Shown here piece after piece: positions 33,776 to 42,970 of a stretch of 64,000 nucleotides of DNA. Source of the DNA: Haloimpatiens massiliensis. Lineage in GTDB: Bacteria > Bacillota > Clostridia > Clostridiales > Clostridiaceae. Under the pieces are notes generated by a model that made no database searches, was not told the DNA's origin, and worked only from the letters and a program-made list of their open reading frames with translations. Numbering within the stretch: the first letter of the stretch is position 1; each line of letters starts with the position of its first letter. Both the position numbers and the translations under genes were made by a program. Location of the stretch: the NCBI RefSeq assembly GCF_900184255.1, contig NZ_LT854640.1:540019-604018 (forward strand), given 5' to 3'.

Positions 33776-33818
33776 ATAAGGCACATAGGATTTAATTACT
33801 GTGTGCCTTATTTTTTTC
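33776..33818 (+). terminator. Intrinsic terminator closing the late genes
   Basis: ATAAGGCACA (33776-33785) and TGTGCCTTAT (33802-33811) are perfect complements, with a 16-base loop and TTTTTTT after. It separates structural genes from the cargo genes. Confidence 0.9.
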
Positions 33819-33921
33819 TTTTTTTCAGGATTGTCAAATTTAAAAACTGCAAATGTATAATATGCCTTTAATATTATAATGTGTTATAATTGTTATATAT
33901 TTGAATTAAGGGGGATTAATT

Positions 33922-34212
33922 ATGGAGAAACCGAAAAATAATTCAACACCATTAATAGTAATAGGAATTATTATTATTTTACTTTTAGGAACGATTTTGT
34001 ACACTTCTTATGCAAAAAATAAATCGAGTGATAGCTATTATAGGAAATGCATTCAAGAAGCGAGTGAATACGCAGAAAAGAAAGATTGGGATATGGTATT
34101 GGATGAAATAGAAAAATTAGACGGAATTGTTCCTAAAGATGAAAAATTAATGGAGCAAAGAGATTTAATGAAGTCAAGTGCAGAACTTAATAAATGCTTA
34201 AATAACGATTAA
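33922..34212 (+). CDS. Single-pass membrane protein (cargo region)
   Basis: 96 residues, start ATG behind AAGGGGGA. One membrane segment (LIVIGIIIILLLGTILYTSY) is followed by a charged domain with two helices (CIQEASEYAEKKDWDMVLDEIEKL) that recall a TPR-like hairpin. A weak promoter (TTGTCA 33831-33836, TATAAT 33856-33861, spacing 19) lies upstream. Most likely the soluble part is outside the cell. Possibly a lysogenic conversion gene. Function unknown. Confidence 0.5.
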   Translation: MEKPKNNSTPLIVIGIIIILLLGTILYTSYAKNKSSDSYYRKCIQEASEYAEKKDWDMVLDEIEKLDGIVPKDEKLMEQRDLMKSSAELNKCLNND

Positions 34213-34258
34213 GTGAAAGTTCACTTAAATTTGTAAAAAAAGAGGGGATGAACGCATA

Positions 34259-34663
34259 TTGAAAAAGATATTTAAGAATAAAAAAGTTATCATATCTTTA
34301 TTAATTGTTATATGTTTGATAAGTGGCGGGGTGTTTGGATATAGCAACTTCATATCCGAAAAAGGACAAGTAAAAAGAGTAACCATCAAATTATTGAAAT
34401 CAATAAAAAACGGACAAACTGATACATCATGTGTAAAAGATATAGAAAAATTTGATAGGGATTTTAACCAATTGTTTAACTATAAAATTTTAAAGATAAA
34501 CAAAATGTATGACAAAAATGATAAAATTAAGTTATACGTAGTTACTTGTCAAATAGAAACCAATAATGAACAAGGACAAAAATGTACTAAACGTGCTTAT
34601 GTGGATTTAGATAATTCCACAGGTAAATTTAAATCAGTAGGCTATATAAATAGCGATTATTAA
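34259..34663 (+). CDS. Exported or membrane-anchored protein (cargo region)
   Basis: 134 residues, start TTG behind AGAGGGGATG. A basic N-terminus and a hydrophobic segment (VIISLLIVICLISGGVFGY) form a signal anchor. The exterior part has two cysteines near the middle and a beta-rich C-terminus (VVTCQIETNNEQGQKC, AYVDLDNSTGKFKSVGY). No lipobox is visible. It resembles no family I know, but its size and anchor fit phage-borne immunity or surface proteins. Confidence 0.5.
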   Translation: MKKIFKNKKVIISLLIVICLISGGVFGYSNFISEKGQVKRVTIKLLKSIKNGQTDTSCVKDIEKFDRDFNQLFNYKILKINKMYDKNDKIKLYVVTCQIETNNEQGQKCTKRAYVDLDNSTGKFKSVGYINSDY

Positions 34664-34692
34664 AAGTCAGTTTTGTATTTACTGGCTTTTTA
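34662..34692 (+). terminator. Terminator
   Basis: AAAAGTCAGT (34662-34671) and ACTGGCTTTT (34681-34690), with one G-T pair, then TATTTT. Confidence 0.7.
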
Positions 34693-34773
34693 TTTTGCAA
34701 AAAATGAGTAAGGATTATACACATATACCCTTTTCTTATATATTTATGATATTATGTAATTGGGGAGGTGAGA

Positions 34774-34977
34774 ATGATGAAAATGAAAGAAAAATATACA
34801 TATAAAGGTTATGAAATACAATTTGAATATTATCAAAATAGGAAACTAAAATATATTGCTATTTGTCAATGTGAACAAGAAAAAGTAAAAAAAGATGATG
34901 AAACATTTGAAGGTGCTAAAAATCAGATAATTAGATATATTGATAATATACCTAATTATAGAGAGTTATATAAATAA
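34774..34977 (+). CDS. Hypothetical cargo-region protein
   Basis: 67 residues from ATG 34774. GGGGAGG at 34762-34768 supports it, and the in-frame GTG 34768 overlaps that site. Small alpha/beta protein: YKGYEIQFEYYQNRKLKYIA, then a helix with an NIPNYRELYK end. No family recognised. Confidence 0.45.
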   Translation: MMKMKEKYTYKGYEIQFEYYQNRKLKYIAICQCEQEKVKKDDETFEGAKNQIIRYIDNIPNYRELYK

Positions 34978-35004
34978 TAATTAAAAAATAAAGGTGATGT
35001 TTTT

Positions 35005-35628
35005 ATGGATATTAATATGTTTAAAAATAAAAATGAGTTAGATGGAGTTAATATGGAAACAGTAAAAGAAAAAATTAAAGAACAATTAATAATAGATTCT
35101 AATATTAAAAAAGATTTAGAAATGAAAAAAACCAGTTATAAAGATAGTATGGTAAATGATTTGAAAAATTTCCTAACAAAAGAATTAAATTTTATAGTTA
35201 CTGAAAATAATGATGTTTTAACTTTTGAATTTGAAAGTAATGAAAAAGTATATAGAATTGAGTATTTAGAGAATAATCGAAGTGTATTTATTACACATAA
35301 TTTTATTGGTAAATCAGAAACTAGCATAAATCTTTATATTGATTTTAATAATTTCCAATTAAATAAACTTGATTGGAGTTTAGAAGAAAATAATTCATTC
35401 TATAATGATAATGCTGAACAAACTATAAAATGTAGATATGTAGAACAGGACTCCATTGCATGGTATAAAAAAGAGTATAATAGTGTTAAAAGTTTAGTAG
35501 AGGAAAATATTCAAACAATGGATAATTTAAAAAATAAAGAGATAAAAGATTTGTTTATAGTGGTTGCAGATGAAAAAGAATATTCTAATATAATTGATTT
35601 AATAAAAAGTATAATAGAAAATAATTAA
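35005..35628 (+). CDS. Hypothetical cargo-region protein
   Basis: 207 residues, start ATG behind AAAGGTGATG. Helical N-terminal 50 residues, a central beta-rich domain (LTFEFESNEKVYRIEYLENN, VFITHNFIGKSETSINLY) and a helical C-terminus. It precedes the 35643 gene by 14 bases and they are likely one operon. Two-gene cargo operons at a prophage end are often defence or toxin-antitoxin systems, but nothing here proves that. Confidence 0.5.
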   Translation: MDINMFKNKNELDGVNMETVKEKIKEQLIIDSNIKKDLEMKKTSYKDSMVNDLKNFLTKELNFIVTENNDVLTFEFESNEKVYRIEYLENNRSVFITHNFIGKSETSINLYIDFNNFQLNKLDWSLEENNSFYNDNAEQTIKCRYVEQDSIAWYKKEYNSVKSLVEENIQTMDNLKNKEIKDLFIVVADEKEYSNIIDLIKSIIENN

Positions 35629-35642
35629 GGGGGTGCGTTGAT

Positions 35643-35903
35643 ATGGGAAATATTTATAAAGGACAAGATGCAATAAAATTATTAAAAAATAATATAGATA
35701 AAGAAAAATTTTACGAAATTATTTTTAAATCAGAAACAGTTCATGCACTTGTAAAAGGTGATTGTATTAATTATAAAGATAATAAATTTATAATACAAAG
35801 ACAAAATATTAAAGGTGAAACAATTCAAAAGTATTATGAAGAAAATGATATATTAGAAGTAAATATAATTCCTTCAGCGGTTACTACAATAAACTTTGAT
35901 TAA
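35643..35903 (+). CDS. Hypothetical cargo-region protein
   Basis: 86 residues, start ATG behind AAGGGGGTG. Compact, with strands (KFIIQRQNIKGETIQKYYEE) and no motif recognised. Followed at once by a strong terminator. Partner of the preceding gene. Confidence 0.5.
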   Translation: MGNIYKGQDAIKLLKNNIDKEKFYEIIFKSETVHALVKGDCINYKDNKFIIQRQNIKGETIQKYYEENDILEVNIIPSAVTTINFD

Positions 35904-35906
35904 TTT

Positions 35907-35932
35907 AGATGTGATTTTTTCACATCTTTTTT
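35907..35932 (+). terminator. Intrinsic terminator
   Basis: AGATGTGA (35907-35914) and TCACATCT (35920-35927) with a T loop, then TTTTTT. It is the last element of the phage side. Confidence 0.85.
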
Positions 35933-36134
35933 ATATATAAAAATAAAATTAAGGAGGTCTTACAAAATGAAACTTTAGAGAAAGTTAATCATATAATTAA
36001 TATAAGAAGTGTTAATTTTAAAAAAAATAACGTATACCATATATATTCAATGTGTTATAATATATAATAATGTTAATGTATGGAATGATTTGTAAGAAAT
36101 AATCTATAAACCTAGATATATCAATACCTCATAG
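35933..36134. other. Right boundary region of the element
   Basis: About 200 AT-rich bases with no working gene. AAGGAGG at 35952 precedes ATG AAA CTT TAG, a start followed at once by a stop. This suggests a gene disrupted close to its start. The helicase fragment opens at 36135, directly after TAG 36132-36134, so the recombination junction must lie in or just before 36,100-36,150. The left half of the helicase gene and the attachment core are not in this window. Confidence 0.55.
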
Positions 36135-36557
36135 TTGCTACATTCTGAACTACATGGAGTTAAAGGAATGGAATTTAAGAATATTTTTTTAATTAACTGT
36201 AATGAAGGAATAATGCCGCATAATAATAGCAATAGTGATGCTTTAAGCTTGGAAGAGGAAAGAAGGCTTTTTTATGTAGCCATAACCAGGACAATAGATA
36301 ATATATGGCTGTGTATAACAGAAAATATAAAAGGAAATAGGAGGGGGGTTTCTAGATTTATAGATGAATGTAGTTTACAGGATAAAAAAAATAAAAAATA
36401 TATTAGAGAAGGAACGGAAGTAATGCATAAAGTTTTTGGAAAAGGTAAAGTTATAGAGGTAGGGGATAATCATCTGTCTATAATGTTCAATGATGAAACC
36501 AAAAGAAAATTTGATACTATATTAACCTTAAATAGTGGATTATTGAAGGTTCAATAA
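36135..36557 (+). pseudogene. C-terminal fragment of a UvrD/PcrA-type helicase
   Basis: Only the last about 140 residues remain. HGVKGMEFKNIFLINCNEGIMPH is helicase motif V, EERRLFYVAITRT is motif VI, and the C-terminal segment EVMHKVFGKGKVIEVGDNHLSI is the typical tail domain of PcrA/UvrD. Motifs I-IV, needed for ATP binding, are missing. The reading frame is clean to its stop. The simplest view is that the phage integrated in this gene, splitting it. If excision restores the gene, this half is dormant and not decayed. Confidence 0.85.
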
Positions 36558-36597
36558 AGTATTAGAGTATATTATTAAAAAATACATGTATTTAATA

Positions 36598-36625
36598 TTG
36601 ATTTTTGAAGGAAATGTGATATACT
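36598..36625 (+). promoter_or_regulatory. Sigma-A-type promoter
   Basis: TTGATT (36598-36603), a 16-base spacer and TATACT (36620-36625), 53 bases before the gene at 36678. Confidence 0.6.
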
Positions 36626-36677
36626 AAAACGTGTAATAGAATAGGGATTATATAATAGCTAAGGAGGTTAATTTTAT

Positions 36678-36983
36678 ATGGTTGAATTCAAGAAGATGTG
36701 GGAAGATGTTTCTAGTATGGTGGCAGAACATAAAATTGACAGTTGTAATTTGAATATAGTGGAGACTTATGATGATGGCTTTATAATCCAATACGATAAT
36801 AAAAATTTTTTTGTAAATAAAAAGAATTTTATAGATTTTTGGTGTAAAATGCTTTATTATAAAGAGGTTTCTAAAGAGGAACTTGCTAACTGTGAGGATG
36901 AAACACAAAAGTGTGTGTATGAAATAGTCCAATCGCTTCCTTATGTAAGTGAAGAAAGTAATACTTTAAGGTTAATGAAATAG
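36678..36983 (+). CDS. Hypothetical chromosomal protein
   Basis: 101 residues, start ATG behind AAGGAGG. Soluble alpha/beta (CNLNIVETYDDGFIIQYDN, KNFIDFWCKMLYYKEVS). No family recognised. It sits alone between its own promoter and a perfect terminator, in typical clostridial chromosome context. Confidence 0.6.
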   Translation: MVEFKKMWEDVSSMVAEHKIDSCNLNIVETYDDGFIIQYDNKNFFVNKKNFIDFWCKMLYYKEVSKEELANCEDETQKCVYEIVQSLPYVSEESNTLRLMK

Positions 36984-37040
36984 TATTATTGAATGTTCAA
37001 AACTATTATTATATAATGTTTTTATAAGAAAATATATGAA

Positions 37041-37069
37041 AGCTCATATTCTAAGAATATGAGCTTTAA
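37041..37069. terminator. Perfect 13-base-arm hairpin
   Basis: AAAGCTCATATTC (37041-37053), loop taa, GAATATGAGCTTT (37057-37069). It terminates the preceding gene. Its T-run is short, so it may also affect the leader of the FtsA-like gene. Confidence 0.7.
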
Positions 37070-37093
37070 AACTATTTAAAAAGAGGAGAAATT

Positions 37094-39166
37094 ATGGGGG
37101 AATATAGTATTAATGAAAAAAATGTTATTTTTTCTTTAGATATTGGAACAAGAACAGTTATTGGAACAGTTGGAGTAGTAAATGACAGCAAATTTAATAT
37201 TATAGCAGAAAAATGTTTAGAGCATTCTGAAAGAGCAATGATAGATGGGCAAATACATAATATTAATATAGTATCAGAAGAAGTTATAAGTTTAAAAAGA
37301 GAATTAGAAGAAGAAATAGGTATGGAACTTCAAAATGTAGCTATAGCTGCGGCAGGAAGATTTTTGAAGACTACTACTTCAAAAATAGAAATTGATTTGG
37401 GTTCGCTTAAAGATATAGACAAAGAAATTGTAAGAGGACTAGAGTTAACAGCCGTTAAGGAAGCAGAAAAAAGTATATCACAAAATATAAATAGTAAATT
37501 GTACTGTGTGGGATATAGCGTTAAAAATTACTATTTAAATGGATATGTGATTTCTAATCTTCTATCTCATAAAGGAGATAATATAGGGGTAGAGGTAATA
37601 TGCACATTCTTACCTAGGTCCGTAGTGGATAGTTTGTACTCTGTTATGGAAAGGGCAAATCTAAAGGTAAAGAGTTTAACGTTAGAACCTATAGCTGCTA
37701 TGGAGGCTGTTGTACCAAAAAGTTTTAGGCTTTTAAATATAGCTCTTATAGATATAGGAGCAGGTACATCAGATATAGCTATAAGCAATAATGATTCTAT
37801 AGTTGCCTATGGAATGGTTCCACAAGCAGGGGATGAAATTACAGAGGTTATAGCTAAAAATTATTTAGTAGATTTTAATACAGCAGAACTAATTAAGAAA
37901 AATTGTACATTAGGAGAAAAGGTAAAGTATAAAGATGTATTAGGTATGGAAAATGAAGTGGAAAGTAAGGGGATAATTAAAAGCATAAAACCGGTAGTGG
38001 ATAAAATAACTGAGGAAATAGCAAATAAGGTTATGGAGTTAAATGGAGGTAAGTCTCCCAGTGCCGTATTTCTTGTAGGTGGAGGAGCGTATACTTGTAA
38101 TTTGCCAGAAATATTAGCAGAAAAACTTCAATTGCAACCTAATAGAATTGCTATTAAGAATAGAAAAGATGTGGTTAATTGTCTATGTAAGGATAATAAA
38201 TTAGATTCTATCGGAGTTACAGTTTTAGGCATAGCTTTAGAGGCCATAGATAAAGCAGGAAAAGACTTTATTGATGTAATTTTAAATAATAAGGTAGTTA
38301 GTTTATTTAATTCTCATAGTCATAGCGTAAAAGAAGTAATGCTTCAGGCAGGTATAAATCCTAAGGTTCTTATAGGTAGAAATGGTGAAAATGTAAGATT
38401 TATTTTAAATAACATTCCAAGAATAGCCTTTGGTGAACTGGGTACAAAATCAGAAATAACAGTAAATGCAGTGCTAGCAAATATGGATACTGAAGTACAT
38501 GAAGGAGATAACATAAAAGTTGAATTTGCAAAACATGGTAAGAATGCTGCTCCAAAAGTATATGAATATTTAAAAACTGTAGACACTGTAAGTTTTTATA
38601 TAAATGAAAAATTAACTAATATGGAACCAGTGGCTTTAAAAGATGGCGAAAGAGTTGCAATAGACTACATAATTAGAGAGAATGATGAAATAACCATTAT
38701 ATATCCTTCTACCTTAGGGGAATATAAAAAGTATATTGGAGAAGAAGAATTGAATTTTTTTATGAAGGGTAACGCATTAGAGGATACATATGATATTAAA
38801 GAGGGTGACCAAATTTATACTGAACAAATACAGGATATATCTATAAATAAAGTCAACAATAGTATAGAGAAAGAGAAGGAATATATACAAAACCATAATA
38901 GTTATATACAAAAGCAAAATATATATAAGCCCAAAGAGGAAATACAGGAAAATTTTACGCAAATAAAAACAGTAGAAGTTATAGTAAATGGAGAAAAAGT
39001 AATAATGAATAATAAAGAAAAATATGTATTTATAGATGTATTCCAATTCATAAATTTCGATTTATCAGTAGTAAGAGGAAAACTTGTGTTACTACTAAAT
39101 GGAAACAATGCAGGTTATTATGATGAAATTTCTGATGGAGATATAATTACAGTAGCATGGGAATAA
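37094..39166 (+). CDS. FtsA-like actin-family ATPase with long C-terminal extension
   Basis: 690 residues, start ATG behind AGAGGAG. The actin-fold ATP site is visible: phosphate-1 SLDIGT (D16), phosphate-2 LIDIGAGTSD (D220) and adenosine motif FLVGGGAY (G329 area). The inserted 1C-like domain of FtsA occupies about 85-170. FtsA is usually about 410-450 residues. Here another about 300 follow, including a predicted beta-grasp segment at the end (VEVIVNGEKVIMNNKEKYVFID ... DGDIITVAWE) and an earlier EGDNIKVEF/NDEITIIYP repeat of similar kind. Clostridia carry such an FtsA-like protein in addition to the cell-division FtsA. Likely a cytoskeletal or sporulation-linked role at the membrane. The amphipathic C-terminal helix of FtsA is not evident. 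Confidence 0.7.
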   Translation: MGEYSINEKNVIFSLDIGTRTVIGTVGVVNDSKFNIIAEKCLEHSERAMIDGQIHNINIVSEEVISLKRELEEEIGMELQNVAIAAAGRFLKTTTSKIEIDLGSLKDIDKEIVRGLELTAVKEAEKSISQNINSKLYCVGYSVKNYYLNGYVISNLLSHKGDNIGVEVICTFLPRSVVDSLYSVMERANLKVKSLTLEPIAAMEAVVPKSFRLLNIALIDIGAGTSDIAISNNDSIVAYGMVPQAGDEITEVIAKNYLVDFNTAELIKKNCTLGEKVKYKDVLGMENEVESKGIIKSIKPVVDKITEEIANKVMELNGGKSPSAVFLVGGGAYTCNLPEILAEKLQLQPNRIAIKNRKDVVNCLCKDNKLDSIGVTVLGIALEAIDKAGKDFIDVILNNKVVSLFNSHSHSVKEVMLQAGINPKVLIGRNGENVRFILNNIPRIAFGELGTKSEITVNAVLANMDTEVHEGDNIKVEFAKHGKNAAPKVYEYLKTVDTVSFYINEKLTNMEPVALKDGERVAIDYIIRENDEITIIYPSTLGEYKKYIGEEELNFFMKGNALEDTYDIKEGDQIYTEQIQDISINKVNNSIEKEKEYIQNHNSYIQKQNIYKPKEEIQENFTQIKTVEVIVNGEKVIMNNKEKYVFIDVFQFINFDLSVVRGKLVLLLNGNNAGYYDEISDGDIITVAWE

Positions 39167-39190
39167 TAATATACAGAATGGAGAGTTATT

Positions 39191-40360
39191 ATGGATTTTT
39201 TTACAAAAGCTTTAGAGATAAAAGATGAAGTTATAGGATATAGAAGAGATTTTCATCAGCACCCTGAGTTAGATTACGAATTGCCTAGAACTTCTAGTAT
39301 AATTAAAGAGTTTCTAAAAAAAGAAAATATAGAGTATAGAGAGACAGCTCAAAGTGGTATATGTGCTCTAATAAAGGGAAATGGCAATAAAACCATAGCT
39401 ATAAGGGCAGATATGGACGCACTTCCTATTCAGGATAAAAAAAATTGCCCATATTCATCTTTAGAAAAAAATAAAATGCATGCCTGTGGTCATGATGCCC
39501 ATATGGCTATTTTAATGGGAACCGCTAAGATACTTAACTCTATTAAAAATACATTAAGAGGCAATGTAAAATTGCTATTTGAACCTGCAGAAGAAACTAC
39601 TGGGGGAGCAAAGGTTATGGTAAAAGAAGGAGTTCTAGATGATCCTAATGTAGATGCGGTTATAGGTCTTCATGTAGAAGAATGGCTTAATGTTGGTGAA
39701 ATAGGATTAAAAAGAGGAGTTGTAAATGCTGCATCTAATCCATTTACCATAAAAATAATTGGGAAAGGTGGTCATGGGGCAAGTCCTAATGATACAGTAG
39801 ACCCAATTGTAATAAGTGCTAATGTAATAAATGCTCTTCAAACTATAATAAGTAGAGAAATTTCGCCTACGGATCCAGGGGTTATAACCATAGGAAGTAT
39901 ACATGGTGGTACAGCACAAAATATTATACCAGATGAAGTTGAAATAAAAGGAATAATGCGTACCATGAAAAAAGAACAAAGAGAGTATGTAAACAAAAGA
40001 TTTGTGGAGCTTGTAGAAGGAATAGTATCTTCAATGAGGGGTAAGTGTGAAATAAATATTGAAGAAAGTTATCCCAATCTTTATAATGAGGATATGCTTC
40101 TAGAAAAATTTAAAAAGGTGTCTACAAAAATATTTAGAGAAAATAATGTTAAAATGTTAGAAGAACCAAGGATGGGAGTTGAAAGTTTTGCGTATTTTTC
40201 AATGGAAAGACCATCGGTATTTTATTATTTAGGTTGTAGAAATGAAGAAAGGGGAATAATAAGTCCTGCACACAGCAGTCTTTTCGATATAGATGAAGAA
40301 TGTATACCGTATGGAATAGCTATGCATTGTGCTTTTGTAGAGGAGTTTTTAAATAGCTAG
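39191..40360 (+). CDS. M20-family amidohydrolase
   Basis: 389 residues, start ATG behind GGAGAG. The metal site HACGHD (H97, C99, H101, D102), RADMDALPI and EPAEETTGG are the hallmarks of M20D amidohydrolases (N-acyl-amino-acid, hippurate or diaminopimelate deacylases). A dimerisation domain sits in the middle (GKGGHGASPNDTVDP). The last motif AHSSLFDID is the usual C-terminal metal ligand. Cytosolic. It hydrolyses an N-acyl amino acid, and the exact substrate cannot be told. Adjacent upstream gene is 24 bases away. Confidence 0.85.
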   Translation: MDFFTKALEIKDEVIGYRRDFHQHPELDYELPRTSSIIKEFLKKENIEYRETAQSGICALIKGNGNKTIAIRADMDALPIQDKKNCPYSSLEKNKMHACGHDAHMAILMGTAKILNSIKNTLRGNVKLLFEPAEETTGGAKVMVKEGVLDDPNVDAVIGLHVEEWLNVGEIGLKRGVVNAASNPFTIKIIGKGGHGASPNDTVDPIVISANVINALQTIISREISPTDPGVITIGSIHGGTAQNIIPDEVEIKGIMRTMKKEQREYVNKRFVELVEGIVSSMRGKCEINIEESYPNLYNEDMLLEKFKKVSTKIFRENNVKMLEEPRMGVESFAYFSMERPSVFYYLGCRNEERGIISPAHSSLFDIDEECIPYGIAMHCAFVEEFLNS

Positions 40361-40396
40361 AACCGGGCAACAAATGAAAAATAGGAGTGATACAAT

Positions 40397-41353
40397 ATGA
40401 AAATAGAAATAGGATCAAATGAAGCTGGACAGAGAATGGATAAGTTTTTAAGAAAACTGCTTAAAGATGTACCTTTAAGCAGGATATTTAAATCCATAAG
40501 AACTGGCCAAGTACGAGTGAATGGAAAAAAAGTAAAGCAAAATTATTCTCTTAATGAAGGGGATATTTTAGTTTTTGAAGATATACAAACAAACTCTTCT
40601 AAAAAGGAAGTAAAGAAATTAGATACTGGATTTTTAAAGATAACTTATGAAGATGAAAATATTTTAATTGTAGAAAAGTGGCCAGGAGTTTTGGTTCACT
40701 CAGATAAAAAAAATGGAGAAGATACATTAACAGACTATGTATTATCTTATCTTTTTGAAAAAGGGGATTATACACCAGAAAAAGAAATAACCTTCACTCC
40801 AGCACCTTGTAATAGATTAGACAGAAATACATCTGGAGTAGTAATATACGGTAAAAATTTCGAGAGTTTAAAACTTTTAAATGAGCTTATTAGAGAAAGA
40901 AGAATTAAAAAATATTATACAGCTTTAGTAATAGGTAAGATTAATGATGGAACTTATGAGGCCTATATAGCTAAAGATGAAGATAGTAATATATCTAAAA
41001 TTTATAAAGAACCCAAAGATAACACTAAAAAAATAGCTATGGATGTTAAAGTAGTTCAAACCATAGGAGCATACACATTAATAGATATAGATTTGATAAC
41101 AGGAAGAAGCCATCAACTTAGAGCACATTTAAGCTTTTTAGGAAATCCAATAGTGGGTGATCTTAAATATGGTGATAAAAAGATAAATAACTTCTTTCAA
41201 AACAAATATGCATTAGATTTTCAATTTTTATATGCATATAAGTTAATATTTAAGAACTGTGATGGAAAGTTAGCTTATATGCAGAATAAAACTATAGCAG
41301 AGAGTTTACCACCTATTTTAAAGAAAATTAAGAAAGATGTATTTAAATTTTAG
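40397..41353 (+). CDS. RluA-family 23S rRNA pseudouridine synthase
   Basis: 318 residues, start ATG behind AGGAGTGAT. An N-terminal S4 RNA-binding domain (QRMDKFLRKLL..., VRVNGKKVKQNYSLNEGDIL) is followed by the RluA catalytic domain with NRLDRNTSGV (D142) and TGRSHQLRAHL. This matches the RluC/RluD type. It modifies U to pseudouridine in rRNA. The site cannot be told from sequence alone. Confidence 0.88.
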   Translation: MKIEIGSNEAGQRMDKFLRKLLKDVPLSRIFKSIRTGQVRVNGKKVKQNYSLNEGDILVFEDIQTNSSKKEVKKLDTGFLKITYEDENILIVEKWPGVLVHSDKKNGEDTLTDYVLSYLFEKGDYTPEKEITFTPAPCNRLDRNTSGVVIYGKNFESLKLLNELIRERRIKKYYTALVIGKINDGTYEAYIAKDEDSNISKIYKEPKDNTKKIAMDVKVVQTIGAYTLIDIDLITGRSHQLRAHLSFLGNPIVGDLKYGDKKINNFFQNKYALDFQFLYAYKLIFKNCDGKLAYMQNKTIAESLPPILKKIKKDVFKF

Positions 41354-41365
41354 GAAGGTGCTTTT

Positions 41366-42970
41366 ATGAAAAAACAATCTATAACTAAAAGTTTTGCGGT
41401 GCTGTCAGCTGCACAAATTATATCAAAAGTGTTATCTGTAGTTTACTTACCTTTTTTAATAAATATATTAGGAGATAAAGGATATGGTATGTATGCTGCT
41501 GCATATATAGTTTATGCATTTATATATGTGGTAACTAACTCAGGAATACCAGTGGCTATTTCAAAAATAATGTCTGAGTTATTTGCTTTAGAGAACTATA
41601 AAGATGCTGTTAAAAGCTTTAAAATCGCTAGGACAATGCTCCTAGCTTTAGGTATAATTATGTCGGTTTTAATGTTCTTCTTAGCAGCACCACTGGCTGA
41701 AGTTACAAAGTCTAAATCATCAGCTTTAGCAATCAAAGCTTTAGCTCCTACGGTGTTGTTTACTTCTATACTTACAGCTTATAGGGGATATTTTCAAGGA
41801 AGAAGTAATATGACACCAACGGCAATATCACAGGTTATTGAGCAAATAATAAATATAGTGTTTAGTCTTGTTTTTGCTGCTATATTAGTGAAAAAGGGAC
41901 CTGAGATGGGAGCAGCAGGAGGAACTATAGGTACTTCATTAGGAGCTTTTGTAGCTTCCGTATATTTGGTCATGGTCTATCATAAGAATAGATATATAAA
42001 AGTTCCTAAAGGGTATAGTACCAAGAAAATAAAAAGATATAGTAATAAAAGATTAATGAAAAAAATATTGAATTATTCAATACCTATGACAGTATGTATA
42101 GGACTACAAAATGCAGGAGCACTGGTAGATCTTTGGAATGTAAAATCTAGATTAATTTCTGCGGGATTTGCTAGCGTTACTGAAGAACTATTTGGATGGC
42201 TAAGCAAGTACAATAGTTTAATAAATGTACCTATAGCCATAATATCTTGTTTAGCAGCAGCACTTTTACCTGCTATATCTGGTGCCGCAGCTTTAAACGA
42301 TAAAAAAGAAGTAGGAAAAAAGATAAATTATGCATTTAGATTATGTTTTTTAATATCAATACCTTCAGCTTTTGGACTTGCTGTCTTAAGTAAACCTATA
42401 TATCAGCTTCTTCATGTTAGAGGTGGATATATGCTGATGCTTTTAGGATCTTCAGTGGTGGTTCTTATGTCTGTAGTTCAAATTCAAACAACTATTTTAC
42501 AAGGTATAGGAAAGTTGTACTTAGTTACCTTATATGCTATTTTGGGATTATTAGGAAAAATAATTACAAATTATCTACTTGTGGGCATAGCTAAAATAAA
42601 TATATTAGGTGCTGTAGCAGGAAATATAGTATGTTTCTTAATACCATTATTTTTAAATTATATTACTATAAATAAAGTTTTAAAGGTAAAAGTTAATTTA
42701 TATAAAAATATGAAAAAACCATTAATAGCATCTGTAATTATGAGCATAGCAGTGTTAGCAGTATACTTAACTATTAATGGAGTTATATCACTAGCATTTA
42801 AAGGATATATAAGTAATGCAGTAGGTACGTTAGTAGCTATTGCAGTTGGAGCTCTAGTGTATTTATATAGTTTAATAGTGTTTAAGGGAATAACAAAAAA
42901 GGATTTGGAAACTATTCCAAATAAATTAATTAGATTATTGCCAAAAAAAATGATTAGTCTTATAAAGTAG
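41366..42970 (+). CDS. MOP-superfamily flippase (SpoVB/MurJ-like)
   Basis: 534 residues, start ATG behind AGGAAGGTG. About 14 hydrophobic segments. TKSFAVLSAAQIISKVLSVVYLPFL and GDKGYGMYAAAYIVYAF are the start of the polysaccharide/SpoVB-type transporter family, and DLWNVKSRLISAGF and QTTILQGIGKL follow as expected. Members move lipid-linked sugars (lipid II or related) across the membrane. A second family member is encoded convergently at 43039, so the pair may share or divide work between growth and sporulation. The gene ends in a strong terminator. Confidence 0.8.
   Translation: MKKQSITKSFAVLSAAQIISKVLSVVYLPFLINILGDKGYGMYAAAYIVYAFIYVVTNSGIPVAISKIMSELFALENYKDAVKSFKIARTMLLALGIIMSVLMFFLAAPLAEVTKSKSSALAIKALAPTVLFTSILTAYRGYFQGRSNMTPTAISQVIEQIINIVFSLVFAAILVKKGPEMGAAGGTIGTSLGAFVASVYLVMVYHKNRYIKVPKGYSTKKIKRYSNKRLMKKILNYSIPMTVCIGLQNAGALVDLWNVKSRLISAGFASVTEELFGWLSKYNSLINVPIAIISCLAAALLPAISGAAALNDKKEVGKKINYAFRLCFLISIPSAFGLAVLSKPIYQLLHVRGGYMLMLLGSSVVVLMSVVQIQTTILQGIGKLYLVTLYAILGLLGKIITNYLLVGIAKINILGAVAGNIVCFLIPLFLNYITINKVLKVKVNLYKNMKKPLIASVIMSIAVLAVYLTINGVISLAFKGYISNAVGTLVAIAVGALVYLYSLIVFKGITKKDLETIPNKLIRLLPKKMISLIK

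Noticed and set aside
35949..36060. Gene starting with ATG behind AAGGAGG at 35952
   Set aside because: It stops after three codons. Another frame gives 34 codons without a start. At most a relic.
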